Assembly (NCBI GenBank): GCA_040387375.1
Contig: JAZKDW010000067.1
Coordinates: 1-49,123, forward strand
From: JAZKDW01 sp040387375
Lineage (GTDB): Bacteria; Pseudomonadota; Gammaproteobacteria; Burkholderiales; Burkholderiaceae_D
Reading direction: 5' to 3'
Length of the DNA stretch: 49,123 bases
Shown here one piece after another: positions 9,018 through 17,581 of this stretch. The position numbers and the translations under genes are program-made. Under the pieces are notes generated by a model that was given only the letters and a program-made list of their open reading frames with translations, was not told where the DNA came from and made no database searches. Numbering within the stretch: the stretch's first letter is position 1; every line of letters starts with the position of its first letter.

Positions 9018-10093
9018 AAACGAGGTGGCGAATCGCCCTGTCCGGCGGTCTGCTTGCATTGGTGAGCGGCTGCGCGCAACTGGGTTATTACGTGCAAGCG
9101 ATGCAGGGACATTATACGATGTTGTCCGAAGCGCGGCCGATCGATGAGTGGCTGGCAGATCCGCATGTCGGCGACAAGCTCAAGGGCCGGCTGGCGCAGG
9201 TCAAGCAGATACGCGGCTTTGCGGCCCGCGAACTGGGTTTGCCTGACAATGGCAGCTACAAGAGTTATGCGGATCTGAAGCGCCCCTTCGTGTTGTGGAA
9301 CATAGTCGCCACCCCGGAGCTGTCCATGACGCCGGCGCAGTGGTGCTTCCCCGTTGCCGGATGTGTCAATTATCGGGGTTATTACAGCAAGCGGGAGGCG
9401 CAGGCTTTTGCCGCGGAGCTGCGGCGCGGCGGCCATGATGTGCAGGTCGCAGGCGTCACCGCTTATTCGACGCTTGGCTGGTTCGATGATCCGGTGCTGT
9501 CCAGTTTCATTCAATACCCGGATGGAGAGCTGGCGCGCCTGGTGTTCCATGAACTTGCGCATCAGGTCGCTTATGCCAAGGATGACACCCAGTTCAACGA
9601 ATCGTTCGCAGTGGCGGTGGAGGAGGCGGGTGTCGAACGCTGGTTGGCAAGGTATGGCGACGACAAGATGCGCCAGACCTACGCCGCATATGAAGGACGC
9701 AAGCAGGATTTTCTGGCCTTGCTGCTGAAGTATCGCAAACAACTCGAAGCCAACTATGGACGTCAGGTTAGCGATACTGAAAAAAGAAGAAATAAAAAAG
9801 AAATCTTCCAGTCGCTGCAGGATGAATACCAGCTCCTGAAAACAACATGGGGCGGATATGCCGGTTATGACCGCTGGTTTGCCGAGCCGCTGAGCAATGC
9901 CCATCTGGCGTCGATCGCGACCTATCATGACCTGGTGCCAGGCTTTCGGGCATTGCTCGCTCATGAAAAGAGCTTCGGAAAGTTCTACGAGACCGTGCGG
10001 AGGCTGGCATTGCTTGACAAGAGCGTGCGTCATGAGCGGTTGGCATATCTTGCACACTCCTTGCCAGCCACGCCACTGGCCGCATCGAATTAA
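9014..10093 (+). CDS. Putative aminopeptidase lipoprotein (PF10023-type, HExxH)
   Basis: The 359-residue product begins with a signal and lipobox LVSGC (Cys20), so it should be an envelope lipoprotein. A zincin motif HELAH lies at residues 179-183, and NESFAVAVEEAG from residue 195 supplies the probable third zinc ligand. This layout fits the Pfam 'putative aminopeptidase' family; activity has not been shown as far as I know. ATG and the upstream TGA share bases (ATGA, 9014-9017), so it is translationally coupled to the molybdoenzyme, although one product is cytoplasmic and the other exported. Confidence 0.8.
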   Translation: MKTRWRIALSGGLLALVSGCAQLGYYVQAMQGHYTMLSEARPIDEWLADPHVGDKLKGRLAQVKQIRGFAARELGLPDNGSYKSYADLKRPFVLWNIVATPELSMTPAQWCFPVAGCVNYRGYYSKREAQAFAAELRRGGHDVQVAGVTAYSTLGWFDDPVLSSFIQYPDGELARLVFHELAHQVAYAKDDTQFNESFAVAVEEAGVERWLARYGDDKMRQTYAAYEGRKQDFLALLLKYRKQLEANYGRQVSDTEKRRNKKEIFQSLQDEYQLLKTTWGGYAGYDRWFAEPLSNAHLASIATYHDLVPGFRALLAHEKSFGKFYETVRRLALLDKSVRHERLAYLAHSLPATPLAASN

Positions 10094-10429
10094 TCAATGC
10101 CGCGGCGATGCCGGGATGGGCCTCGGCGCCGATTTCCGCCGGCCCGCCATTGAGTACCAGATGGACCATCAGGCGCTTGAATCGCGCGGCGGCGTCATGG
10201 CCCGCTTTGAGGGTGATTCATGATGCGGATGACAGGATGGATGGCATTTTTTGGTGCGTTGCAATATGAATCGGACATTGGAGGTGTTACTCAAATAGTA
10301 CGCAAAACGCTTGCACGCCTGCCCGGTGACCGATAGGATTACAATCGAAAAACACGAGTGACGTTGCCCGCATGGTGCCCGCAAGTGCACGAAACTCCTA
10401 TAACAACAACTAAAGACAAAAGGCGGAGA
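10094..10429. other. 336-bp region before fadD: possible gene relic plus fadD promoter
   Basis: The left part (about 10094-10220) is GC-rich. On the minus strand it reads as a protein-like frame including KRLMVHLVLNGGPAEIGA, but an in-frame TGA closes it upstream and it then runs into the preceding gene with no sensible end. It may be a relic. The right part (10230-10429) is less GC-rich and holds the fadD promoter and ribosome site. No intact gene is visible. Confidence 0.4.
10311..10339 (+). promoter_or_regulatory. Candidate sigma-70 promoter of fadD
   Basis: TTGCAC (10311-10316) and TAGGAT (10334-10339) are separated by 17 bases and lie about 90 bp before the fadD start codon. No clear fatty-acid regulator site was seen. 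Confidence 0.5.
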
Positions 10430-12112
10430 ATGGACAAATTCTGGATCAAATCGTATCCCAAAGGTGTGCCGGCAGAAGTCGATTACACACAATACCGTTC
10501 CCTGGTTCACCTGCTGGAGGAGGCATTCCGCAAATACGCCGAACGTAATGCGTATGTGTGCATGGACAAGACCATGACCTATGGCGAGCTCGATGCATAC
10601 TCCAAAAAGCTGGGTTCCTGGCTCCAGGGGAAAGGATTACAGAAGGGGGCGCGGGTGGCGCTGATGATGCCCAATGTGCTGCAATATCCCATTGCGCTTG
10701 CTGCGGTTCTGCGGGCCGGCTACACGGTAGTCAATGTCAATCCGCTATATACACCGCGTGAACTCGAACACCAGCTGATTGATTCCGGCGCCGAAGCCAT
10801 TATCATCCTTGAAAATTTCGCCGCCACGCTGGAGCAGGTGATCGGTAAAACCAGTATTAAACATGTCGTGGTCGCCAGCATGGGCGATATGCTGGGCGGG
10901 CTGAAGGGCATGATTGTCAACTTCGTTGTGCGCAACGTGAAAAAAATGGTGCCGGCATTTTCATTGCCGAATGCCGTGCCATTCAAGCAGACCTTGTCAG
11001 AAGGGGCTGCGCAGACCCTTAAACCGGTGGAGCTTGGCCATGACGATATCGCGTTCCTGCAATACACCGGCGGCACCACCGGCGTATCGAAAGGGGCAAC
11101 GCTCACCCATCGCAACGTTATCGCGAATGTGCTGCAAAATGAAGCCTGGCTCCAGCCGGTGCTGACCATGGAGCCAAGAGTCGAGTCGATGAACATCGTT
11201 TGTGCGCTGCCGCTGTATCACATCTTTGCACTGACAGTGTGCTGTCTGATGGGCACGCGTCTGGGCGGCATGAATATCCTGATTCCGAATCCGCGTGATA
11301 TTCCCGGCTTCATCAAGGAGTGGTCGAAGTACAAAGTCAACATGTTCCCGGCAGTGAACACGCTGTACAACGGCTTGCTTAACAATCCGGACTTCGCCAA
11401 GCTGGATTTTTCCGGTCTCAAGATCAGTAACGGTGGCGGCATGGCGGTGCAGAAGGTGGTAAATGACAAGTGGCTCAAGGTGACTGGCTGCCCTATCCTT
11501 GAAGGTTACGGTCTGTCTGAAACATCGCCAGTCGCCACTGCCAATCCGGCCGATGCATCGGAATTTTCCGGCTCCATTGGCTTGCCGATTCCCTCCACGG
11601 AGATCGCCATACTGGATGACGCGGGAAATCCTGTGCCAATCGGTGAGCGAGGCGAAATTGCCATTCGCGGGCCGCAAGTCATGGCCGGTTACTGGAATCG
11701 TCCGGATGAGACCGCCAAGTCAATGACTCCCGATGGATTTTTTAAATCCGGTGATGTGGGCATCATGGATGAGCGCGGTTATGTCAGGATTGTCGACCGC
11801 AAAAAGGACATGATCCTGGTGTCCGGCTTCAATGTCTATCCGACTGAAATCGAGGGTGTGGTCGCCGAGCATCCGGGTGTGCTCGAATGCGCCTGTATCG
11901 GCGTTCCGGATGAGAGTGCGGGTGAGGCAGTCAAAATATTTGTAGTCCGCAAGGATCCCACCCTCACGGTCGAACAGCTGATGGCATTTTGCAAGGAACG
12001 GCTTACCGGTTACAAGAGGCCGAAATTCATCGAATTCCGCGATGACCTGCCAAAGACGAATGTCGGGAAAATTTTGCGGCGCGAACTGCGGGATGAAAAA
12101 AAGGCCGCATGA
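10430..12112 (+). CDS. fadD: Long-chain-fatty-acid-CoA ligase
   Basis: FadD activates fatty acids to acyl-CoA through an acyl-AMP intermediate at the inner face of the inner membrane, which starts beta-oxidation. The 560-residue product has the AMP-binding P-loop YTGGTTGVSKGA from residue 212, EGYGLSETSPV, DGFFKSGDVGIMDERGYVRIVDRKKD and the C-terminal KRPKFIEFRDDLPKTNVGKILRREL with its adenylation lysine. The chosen ATG begins MDKFWIKSYP and has GGCGGAGA just upstream. The gene is monocistronic, with its own promoter and a strong terminator after it. Confidence 0.93.
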   Translation: MDKFWIKSYPKGVPAEVDYTQYRSLVHLLEEAFRKYAERNAYVCMDKTMTYGELDAYSKKLGSWLQGKGLQKGARVALMMPNVLQYPIALAAVLRAGYTVVNVNPLYTPRELEHQLIDSGAEAIIILENFAATLEQVIGKTSIKHVVVASMGDMLGGLKGMIVNFVVRNVKKMVPAFSLPNAVPFKQTLSEGAAQTLKPVELGHDDIAFLQYTGGTTGVSKGATLTHRNVIANVLQNEAWLQPVLTMEPRVESMNIVCALPLYHIFALTVCCLMGTRLGGMNILIPNPRDIPGFIKEWSKYKVNMFPAVNTLYNGLLNNPDFAKLDFSGLKISNGGGMAVQKVVNDKWLKVTGCPILEGYGLSETSPVATANPADASEFSGSIGLPIPSTEIAILDDAGNPVPIGERGEIAIRGPQVMAGYWNRPDETAKSMTPDGFFKSGDVGIMDERGYVRIVDRKKDMILVSGFNVYPTEIEGVVAEHPGVLECACIGVPDESAGEAVKIFVVRKDPTLTVEQLMAFCKERLTGYKRPKFIEFRDDLPKTNVGKILRRELRDEKKAA

Positions 12113-12140
12113 CATCCAGTCTGTGATTCCGACACCAATA

Positions 12141-12179
12141 AAAAACCGCCTGACCGAATTACAGTCAGGCGGTTTTTTT
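12141..12179. terminator. Bidirectional terminator between fadD and phoD
   Basis: AAAAACCGCCTGAC (12141-12154) pairs perfectly with GTCAGGCGGTTTTT (12164-12177). The A-run and T-run on either side let it serve both the fadD transcript and the convergent phosphatase transcript. Confidence 0.9.
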
Positions 12180-12199
12180 CTTGCGGCCTTGTAGCCGCT

Positions 12200-13801
12200 C
12201 TACGCGCGTACCGCTCCGGCACGACCGTTTTCCACCACAAAGCTAACCACCGTCGACACGCCGGAGTCGGCACGCGCGACATCGTCGAGACCCTGGAAGC
12301 GCGCAATCGTCCTGATCGGCGTGATGTCCAGCAGCACAAATCCCCGTTTGTCACTGCGGCCGTATTTGATATGCGGATTTTGTGCGACATACTGGTCAGT
12401 ACGTGACTGCGGTCGTGAATTCGAGGTAATCGACGTTCCACAAAATTCCGTAGCAACGACCGCATTGGCGGCCGAGGTCGCCTGATTAAAATCGCGCTTC
12501 AGATCGGCGGCATAAAATGTATGCACATCGCCGGAAATAACAATCGGATTGGCTGGGCGATACCTGATCAGGTCATCCAGGATGCGCCTGCGCGAGGCCG
12601 GGTAACCATCCCAGCCATCGGTCCAGAACTGGCCGTCGCCGGGTTTCACGATCGGGATCTGCGTGGATTGCGCCATCAATGTCTGTTGCGCGAGGATATT
12701 CCATTTCGCGGACGAAGAGGCGAAGCCATTGGTCAGCCATGCTTCCTGTTCCGCACCGAGGAGAGAGCGCTCCGGCAGCAGCCGTTCGCTGCAGCTGGCA
12801 GTAACGGAGCTGGAGCCGCCGCGTCCGGGTCTTGGGCAGGCATGGTAAGTCCGGTGCTGGCGTCCATCCAGAACATGAAAGCGCGCCAGTCGCCCCCAGT
12901 CATAACGGTCGTACAGGCGCAGGTGGGCGAACCGGTCCGAGCCCGAGGGTAAGGCCGACAAGCGTATGGGCATGTGTTCGTAGAATGCCTGATAGGCAGC
13001 CGCGCGGCGCGACAGGAATGCAGGATCAAGGCGCTCATCGCGATCACTGCCATAATCATTGGCGACTTCGTGGTCGTCCCATGTCATGATCCACGGGGCC
13101 GCCTGGTGTGCCGCCTTCAGATTGGGGTCGCTTTTGTATTGTGCATAGCGGGCCCGATAATCGCTGAGCGTGACGCTCTCACTGGAGCGCCGCGGCATCG
13201 CCGGATGCTGGGAATCGTAAGGCCCCCACTCATAAATGTAATCACCGAGAAACGCGATCAAGTCGGGCGTGGCTGCGGCGATATGGCGATGGGCGGCATA
13301 TTGGCCGAATTCCCAATGCTGGCATGATGCAAAGGCCACGCGCAGCGAGGACGGCAACCCATCTGGCGGCGGTGTGGTGCGGGTGCGCCCGACCGGACTG
13401 ATCGCATCGCCGAGCATGAAGCGGTACCAGTACCAGCGATCAGCTTGCAGGCCGGTGACATCAATGTGTACGCTGTGCGCCAACTCCGGAATGGCAGCGG
13501 CATTGCCTTTCTTTACGATCCGCCTGAAGCCCTCATCCTCCGCCATTTCCCATTGCACCGTCAGTGGCGTAGCGGCGGGTGGTAGCGGGTTGCCATCTTC
13601 GGACAGGATGCGCGTCCACAGGACAATGGCGGTCGGACGTGGGGATCCGGACGCGACGCCGAGCCGGAATGGATACCAGGAAGTGCGGGCGAGAGTCAGT
13701 GCGGGGGTGGCGGCAGCAAAAGCGGCCAGTCCGGCAACGCGCGCCGCTCGCGCAAGAAAGCGCCGGCGATCCAGTGGCAGATCGTTAGCGTTGTATGTCA
13801 T
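12200..13801 (-). CDS. phoD: Alkaline phosphatase D family phosphodiesterase/phosphatase, Tat-exported
   Basis: PhoD-type enzymes are calcium/iron phosphodiesterases or alkaline phosphatases acting outside the cytoplasm. The 533-residue product carries a twin-arginine signal (LDRRRFLARAARVAG, then an Ala-rich stretch). The N-terminal PhoD domain (PFRLGVASGSPRP) is followed by the metal-site blocks ASCQHWEFG, AFLGDYIYEWG, MTWDDHEVANDYG and VISGDVHTFYAADL. The length fits the family. No Pho box was recognised by eye upstream. It is convergent with fadD, with a shared terminator between. Confidence 0.9.
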   Translation of the reverse strand: MTYNANDLPLDRRRFLARAARVAGLAAFAAATPALTLARTSWYPFRLGVASGSPRPTAIVLWTRILSEDGNPLPPAATPLTVQWEMAEDEGFRRIVKKGNAAAIPELAHSVHIDVTGLQADRWYWYRFMLGDAISPVGRTRTTPPPDGLPSSLRVAFASCQHWEFGQYAAHRHIAAATPDLIAFLGDYIYEWGPYDSQHPAMPRRSSESVTLSDYRARYAQYKSDPNLKAAHQAAPWIMTWDDHEVANDYGSDRDERLDPAFLSRRAAAYQAFYEHMPIRLSALPSGSDRFAHLRLYDRYDWGRLARFHVLDGRQHRTYHACPRPGRGGSSSVTASCSERLLPERSLLGAEQEAWLTNGFASSSAKWNILAQQTLMAQSTQIPIVKPGDGQFWTDGWDGYPASRRRILDDLIRYRPANPIVISGDVHTFYAADLKRDFNQATSAANAVVATEFCGTSITSNSRPQSRTDQYVAQNPHIKYGRSDKRGFVLLDITPIRTIARFQGLDDVARADSGVSTVVSFVVENGRAGAVRA

Positions 13802-13854
13802 GAATTTTGCGTAATTGCATTAATCATTCCAGAGAATCGCAGCCTCACGACACC

Positions 13855-14259
13855 TCACGCCGCCAGCGCCGGCAATTGCCGGGGTTTGCGGTCCGGGCCG
13901 GTAGCGACAAATGTAAGTGTCGCTTCCGTCACTTTGACGGTTTCAGTTTGCAAGCGATTTCGCTCGGCGTATACCTCAACATAGACCGTAATCGAGGTAT
14001 TCCCGACTTTTACAACACTTGCATAAAATGACAGCAGGTCGCCGACAAATACCGGCTGCTTGAATAAAAACGAATTCACGGCAATCGTAGCGACGCGGCC
14101 ATTGGCGCGTCGCATCGCAGGCAAGGAGCCCGCAATATCGACTTGAGACATGATCCAGCCGCCGAAGACATCGCCGTGTACATTCGCATCCGATGGCATC
14201 GGCATCACGCGCAACTGTGGCATTCCTTCCGGCAGGGTAGTGTGATGTTTGCTTGACAT
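13855..14259 (-). CDS. Acyl-CoA thioesterase, YciA-like hotdog fold
   Basis: Hotdog thioesterases of the YciA/BACH group hydrolyse acyl-CoA to free acid and CoA. The 134-residue product has the family core DANVHGDVFGGWIMSQVDIAG (residues 24-44), with Asn26 and the helix Asp41 as the likely active-site pair. GRVATIAVNSFLFKQPVFVGD and VYVEVYAERN follow. It is a single short gene upstream of phoD on the same strand, and its 5' side abuts a large palindromic element. The acyl chain specificity cannot be predicted. Confidence 0.88.
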   Translation of the reverse strand: MSSKHHTTLPEGMPQLRVMPMPSDANVHGDVFGGWIMSQVDIAGSLPAMRRANGRVATIAVNSFLFKQPVFVGDLLSFYASVVKVGNTSITVYVEVYAERNRLQTETVKVTEATLTFVATGPDRKPRQLPALAA

Positions 14260-14287
14260 AATGGGTTTCCCGTCCTGAGTTTTATTA

Positions 14288-14446
14288 GGAGCCTATCCTA
14301 GTGGTTCAAGTCGTCGTGGCGGGGCACTTTGCGTCCGGCACTGCGTTGCGACTCCTTGCCATGGCTAGCCATGGCGCGTCGCCACGCCTTGTTCCGAACG
14401 CAAATCACCTCCGCCACAACTGACTCGACCCACTAGGATAGGCTCC
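14288..14446. repeat. 159-bp near-palindromic intergenic element
   Basis: Perfect 17-bp terminal inverted repeats, GGAGCCTATCCTAGTGG (14288-14304) and CCACTAGGATAGGCTCC (14430-14446), bound the element. The inward sequence stays complementary with scattered mismatches and one or two indels. The centre is the palindrome GCCATGGCTAGCCATGGC (14358-14375). It fills most of the gap between the divergent thioesterase and ABC exporter genes. No transposase and no obvious target duplication are present. It resembles a MITE/REP-type dispersed element or a long RNA hairpin. Confidence 0.8.
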
Positions 14447-14504
14447 GAACCGCTACAATCGCAAGACTGAAGCATAAACCATCCTGATTCGATCTCCTCA
14501 TCCG

Positions 14505-16361
14505 ATGCGCCGTTATTCCAACTCCTCTACCGAAGCTCCCGCCAATCAAGCCACACGCAATGACTGGGTAACCCTGAAGACGCTGGTGCCGTATCTTTGG
14601 GCCTATAAATGGCGTGTGTCGCTCGCGCTGACCTTTCTGGTTGGCGCCAAAATCGCCAACGTTGGTGTGCCGCTGGTCCTCAAGAAGCTGATCGACAGCC
14701 TGACGATTGCGCCGGATAGTGCGCAAGCGCTGCTGGTACTGCCGCTAGGGCTCCTGGTTGCTTACGGTGTGCTGCGTTTATGCACGACCTTATTCACAGA
14801 GCTGCGTGAATTCGTGTTCGCGAAGGTCACGCAAAGGGCGGTGCGCACTATTGCTTTGCAGGTATTCCGCCATCTGCATTCCTTGTCACTGCGCTTCCAT
14901 TTGAACCGCCAGACCGGCGGCATGACGCGTGATATCGAGCGTGGCACACGGGGCATCTCCTCGCTGGTGTCTTATACGCTGTTCAGCATTTTGCCGACGC
15001 TGGTTGAAATTTCCCTGGTGCTCGGTTATCTGGTGCTGAATTACGATATCTGGTTCTCCGTCATTACCGTGGTTGCCCTGCTTTCCTACATCGTCTTTAC
15101 CGTCGTGGTCACCGAATGGCGCACGCACTTCCGCCGCACGATGAACGATCTTGAATCCAGGGCGAGCACAAAAGCCGTCGATTCCCTGATCAACTATGAA
15201 ACCGTCAAGTATTTTGGGAACGAAGATTATGAAGCGCAGCGTTATGATGCCGGTTTGAAAAGCTTTGAAACGGCCGCCGTCAAATCACAAACCTCGTTAT
15301 CGCTGCTCAACACAGGGCAGTCACTGATCATCGCGACGGCAGTGACCTTGATCTTGTGGCGCGCCACGCAGGGTGTGATTGACGGCACGATGACGCTTGG
15401 CGACCTGGTTCTGGTCAATGCGTTCATGATCCAGCTGTACATTCCACTGAATTTTCTGGGTGTGATTTACCGCGAAATCAAGCAGAGCCTGGCCGACATG
15501 GAGCGGCTCTTTTCATTGCTTGACCAGCATAGGGAAGTGGCCGATGCGCCAAGCGCGGCGCCCCTGGCGGTCAATGGCGCCGAAGTCAGATTTTCGCATG
15601 TCGATTTCAGTTACGAGACAAAACGCCAAATCCTGTTTGACGTCGATTTTACAATCCCGGCCGGCAGCACCACTGCCGTGGTGGGGCATAGCGGTTCAGG
15701 AAAGTCGACACTGTCCCGCCTGCTGTTCCGGTTTTACGATATCAATGCCGGCAATATTTCGATTGATGGCCAGAACCTGCGTGATATTACCCAGGCCTCG
15801 CTGCGCAGCACGATTGGCATCGTGCCGCAGGATACCGTACTGTTTAACGATACGATTGAATACAACATCGCGTATGGCAAACCCGGCGCCAGTAAAGAAG
15901 AGATCGTGGGAGCGGCCAAAGCTGCCTACATCCATGATTTCATCGACACTCTGCCGGACGGGTATGCGACGATGGTCGGTGAGCGGGGCTTGAAATTGTC
16001 CGGAGGCGAAAAACAGCGTGTTGCCATTGCCAGAACTCTATTGAAAAACCCGGCGATTCTGATCTTCGACGAAGCAACCTCAGCCCTCGATTCCAAGGCG
16101 GAGCAGGCGATTCAGACGCAATTGAAGGAGATCGCCCAAAATCGCACTACCCTGGTTATCGCACACCGGTTATCGACCATTGCCGATGCAGCGCAAATCC
16201 TGGTGCTCGAGCATGGCCGGATCGTGGAGCGAGGCACGCATGGACAATTGCTTGCGGCGAACGGCGCCTATGCGCAGATGTGGGCGCGGCAGCAAGCGCG
16301 GCAAGATGAACTAAGCTCGCCTTTGCGTGACGAGCACGGAACGGATGCTGCTGTTGCGTAA
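14505..16361 (+). CDS. ATM1-type ABC exporter (fused membrane and ATPase domains)
   Basis: This half-transporter should work as a homodimer in the inner membrane. Bacterial Atm1-like proteins export glutathione conjugates or metal-thiol complexes. The 618-residue product has a six-helix ABC membrane domain (residues about 30-340) including HLHSLSLRFHLNRQTGG, a region typical of ATM1/HMT1 proteins. The nucleotide-binding domain has Walker A GHSGSGKS (394-401), signature LSGGEKQRVAIA, Walker B ILIFDEATSAL and the H-loop IAHRLSTI. A TACAAT -10-like box at 14454-14459 sits just outside the palindromic element. The ribosome site is weak. Confidence 0.9.
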   Translation: MRRYSNSSTEAPANQATRNDWVTLKTLVPYLWAYKWRVSLALTFLVGAKIANVGVPLVLKKLIDSLTIAPDSAQALLVLPLGLLVAYGVLRLCTTLFTELREFVFAKVTQRAVRTIALQVFRHLHSLSLRFHLNRQTGGMTRDIERGTRGISSLVSYTLFSILPTLVEISLVLGYLVLNYDIWFSVITVVALLSYIVFTVVVTEWRTHFRRTMNDLESRASTKAVDSLINYETVKYFGNEDYEAQRYDAGLKSFETAAVKSQTSLSLLNTGQSLIIATAVTLILWRATQGVIDGTMTLGDLVLVNAFMIQLYIPLNFLGVIYREIKQSLADMERLFSLLDQHREVADAPSAAPLAVNGAEVRFSHVDFSYETKRQILFDVDFTIPAGSTTAVVGHSGSGKSTLSRLLFRFYDINAGNISIDGQNLRDITQASLRSTIGIVPQDTVLFNDTIEYNIAYGKPGASKEEIVGAAKAAYIHDFIDTLPDGYATMVGERGLKLSGGEKQRVAIARTLLKNPAILIFDEATSALDSKAEQAIQTQLKEIAQNRTTLVIAHRLSTIADAAQILVLEHGRIVERGTHGQLLAANGAYAQMWARQQARQDELSSPLRDEHGTDAAVA

Positions 16362-16429
16362 CAGCCAGATCAGTTTTCAGCCTCATCGTTTTTTTTGCTT
16401 CAAGCCGCGAACCCCATTACCATGGGAGG

Positions 16430-17437
16430 ATGGAAACCAAATGGTTGGAAGATTTCATTTCGCTGGCCGAGACCCGCAGCTTTAGCCGCTCGGCGGAAAT
16501 ACGTCATGTCACGCAGCCTGCTTTTTCACGCCGTATCCAGTCACTGGAAGCATGGCTAGGCTCTGACCTGATCGATCGCACCTCGTATCCGACCCGGCTG
16601 ACAGCGGCCGGAGAAATATTTTATGAGCAAGCGCTCGATATGCTCGGACATGTCAACAACGCGATTGCCCTGATGCGCAGCAAGCGCCCGTCCACGCTGA
16701 ACACCATCGATTTTGCGGTGCCGCATACGCTGTCGCTGACTTACATGCCTAAATGGATTACGTCGCTGGAGTCCGGCTTCGGCGCACTGAATACGCGCCT
16801 GATGGCACTTAACGTCCATGATGCCGTGATGAGGATGGTCGAGGGGGGCTGTGATTTGCTGCTTTGTTATCACCACCCGCGCCAGCCGGTCCAGCTGGAT
16901 CCCAGCCGTTATGAAATGATCGTACTCGGGAGCGAGGCATTGCGGGCTTATGCCCGTTGTGGCAAGAACCGCGAGCCTGATTTCCTGTTGCCCGGCAGTG
17001 CCGACGCGCCCTTGCCTTTTTTGTCGTATTCGAGCAATGCCTATCTTGGGCGCATGGTGGAGTTGATCTTGTCCGAAGCCAAGCGCCCCCTGCATCTGAA
17101 CAAACGTTACGAAACCGATATGGCTGAAGGTTTGAAAATGATGGCGCTCGAAGGGCATGGGATTGTTTTTTTACCGGAGTCGGCTGTCACGCGTGAGGTC
17201 AAGCAAAAGCACCTCGCGCGTGCCGACGGCGGACAGTCGGAATGGGAGATACACATGGATATTCGCCTGTACCGCGAATGTCCATCGGCACAGCGGCCCG
17301 GAAAGCCGGTGGTCGCCAGGCTCTGGGACTATCTGGCACAAAAGGCGGTTGACCGGACTAACGCACAAGCGAAAGAAAACCGGCGGATAAAAAGGCTGGG
17401 CAATTGTTCCGCCACACGGATAGTTGAACCTCACTGA
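16430..17437 (+). CDS. LysR-type transcriptional regulator, HypT/YjiE-like
   Basis: The N-terminal winged helix-turn-helix (METKWLEDFISLAETRSFSR, then HVTQPAFSRRIQSLE) defines a LysR regulator. The effector half contains FLSYSSNAYLGRMVELIL and LKMMALEGHGIVFLPE, which resemble the E. coli HypT/YjiE hypochlorite-response group. The product is 335 residues, with a basic, unconserved tail after about residue 305. The purine-rich GGGAGG abuts the ATG with almost no spacing, so initiation may be weak. It is co-directional with gdhA, which it may control; that is inference from position. Confidence 0.85.
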   Translation: METKWLEDFISLAETRSFSRSAEIRHVTQPAFSRRIQSLEAWLGSDLIDRTSYPTRLTAAGEIFYEQALDMLGHVNNAIALMRSKRPSTLNTIDFAVPHTLSLTYMPKWITSLESGFGALNTRLMALNVHDAVMRMVEGGCDLLLCYHHPRQPVQLDPSRYEMIVLGSEALRAYARCGKNREPDFLLPGSADAPLPFLSYSSNAYLGRMVELILSEAKRPLHLNKRYETDMAEGLKMMALEGHGIVFLPESAVTREVKQKHLARADGGQSEWEIHMDIRLYRECPSAQRPGKPVVARLWDYLAQKAVDRTNAQAKENRRIKRLGNCSATRIVEPH

Positions 17438-17456
17438 CGCTTCTTTCTAAAAACTA

Positions 17457-17485
17457 TGTGCGCGATGCATAAGTGCATGCGCACA
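17457..17485. promoter_or_regulatory. Inverted repeat between the LysR gene and gdhA (candidate operator)
   Basis: TGTGCGC-G-ATGCA (17457-17469) is mirrored by TGCATGCGCACA (17474-17485) around TAAG, giving 12 paired positions with one bulged G. No T-run follows, so it is not a typical terminator. It lies about 20 bp after the LysR stop and about 97 bp before the gdhA start, where an operator would be expected. Confidence 0.5.
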
Positions 17486-17581
17486 AAGCATTGGCGTTCG
17501 TGCACTGTGTTGCCCTAGGATTCAGTTCCCAGCAAGTCCATGAAAAGGGCTCTGCATTTGACTATAAGGAACGGTTACCCC

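Noticed and set aside
8987..10057. 356-codon minus-strand frame opposite the aminopeptidase-like gene
   Set aside because: The plus-strand frame has a lipobox, HELAH and a coupled start. The antisense frame shows nothing recognisable.
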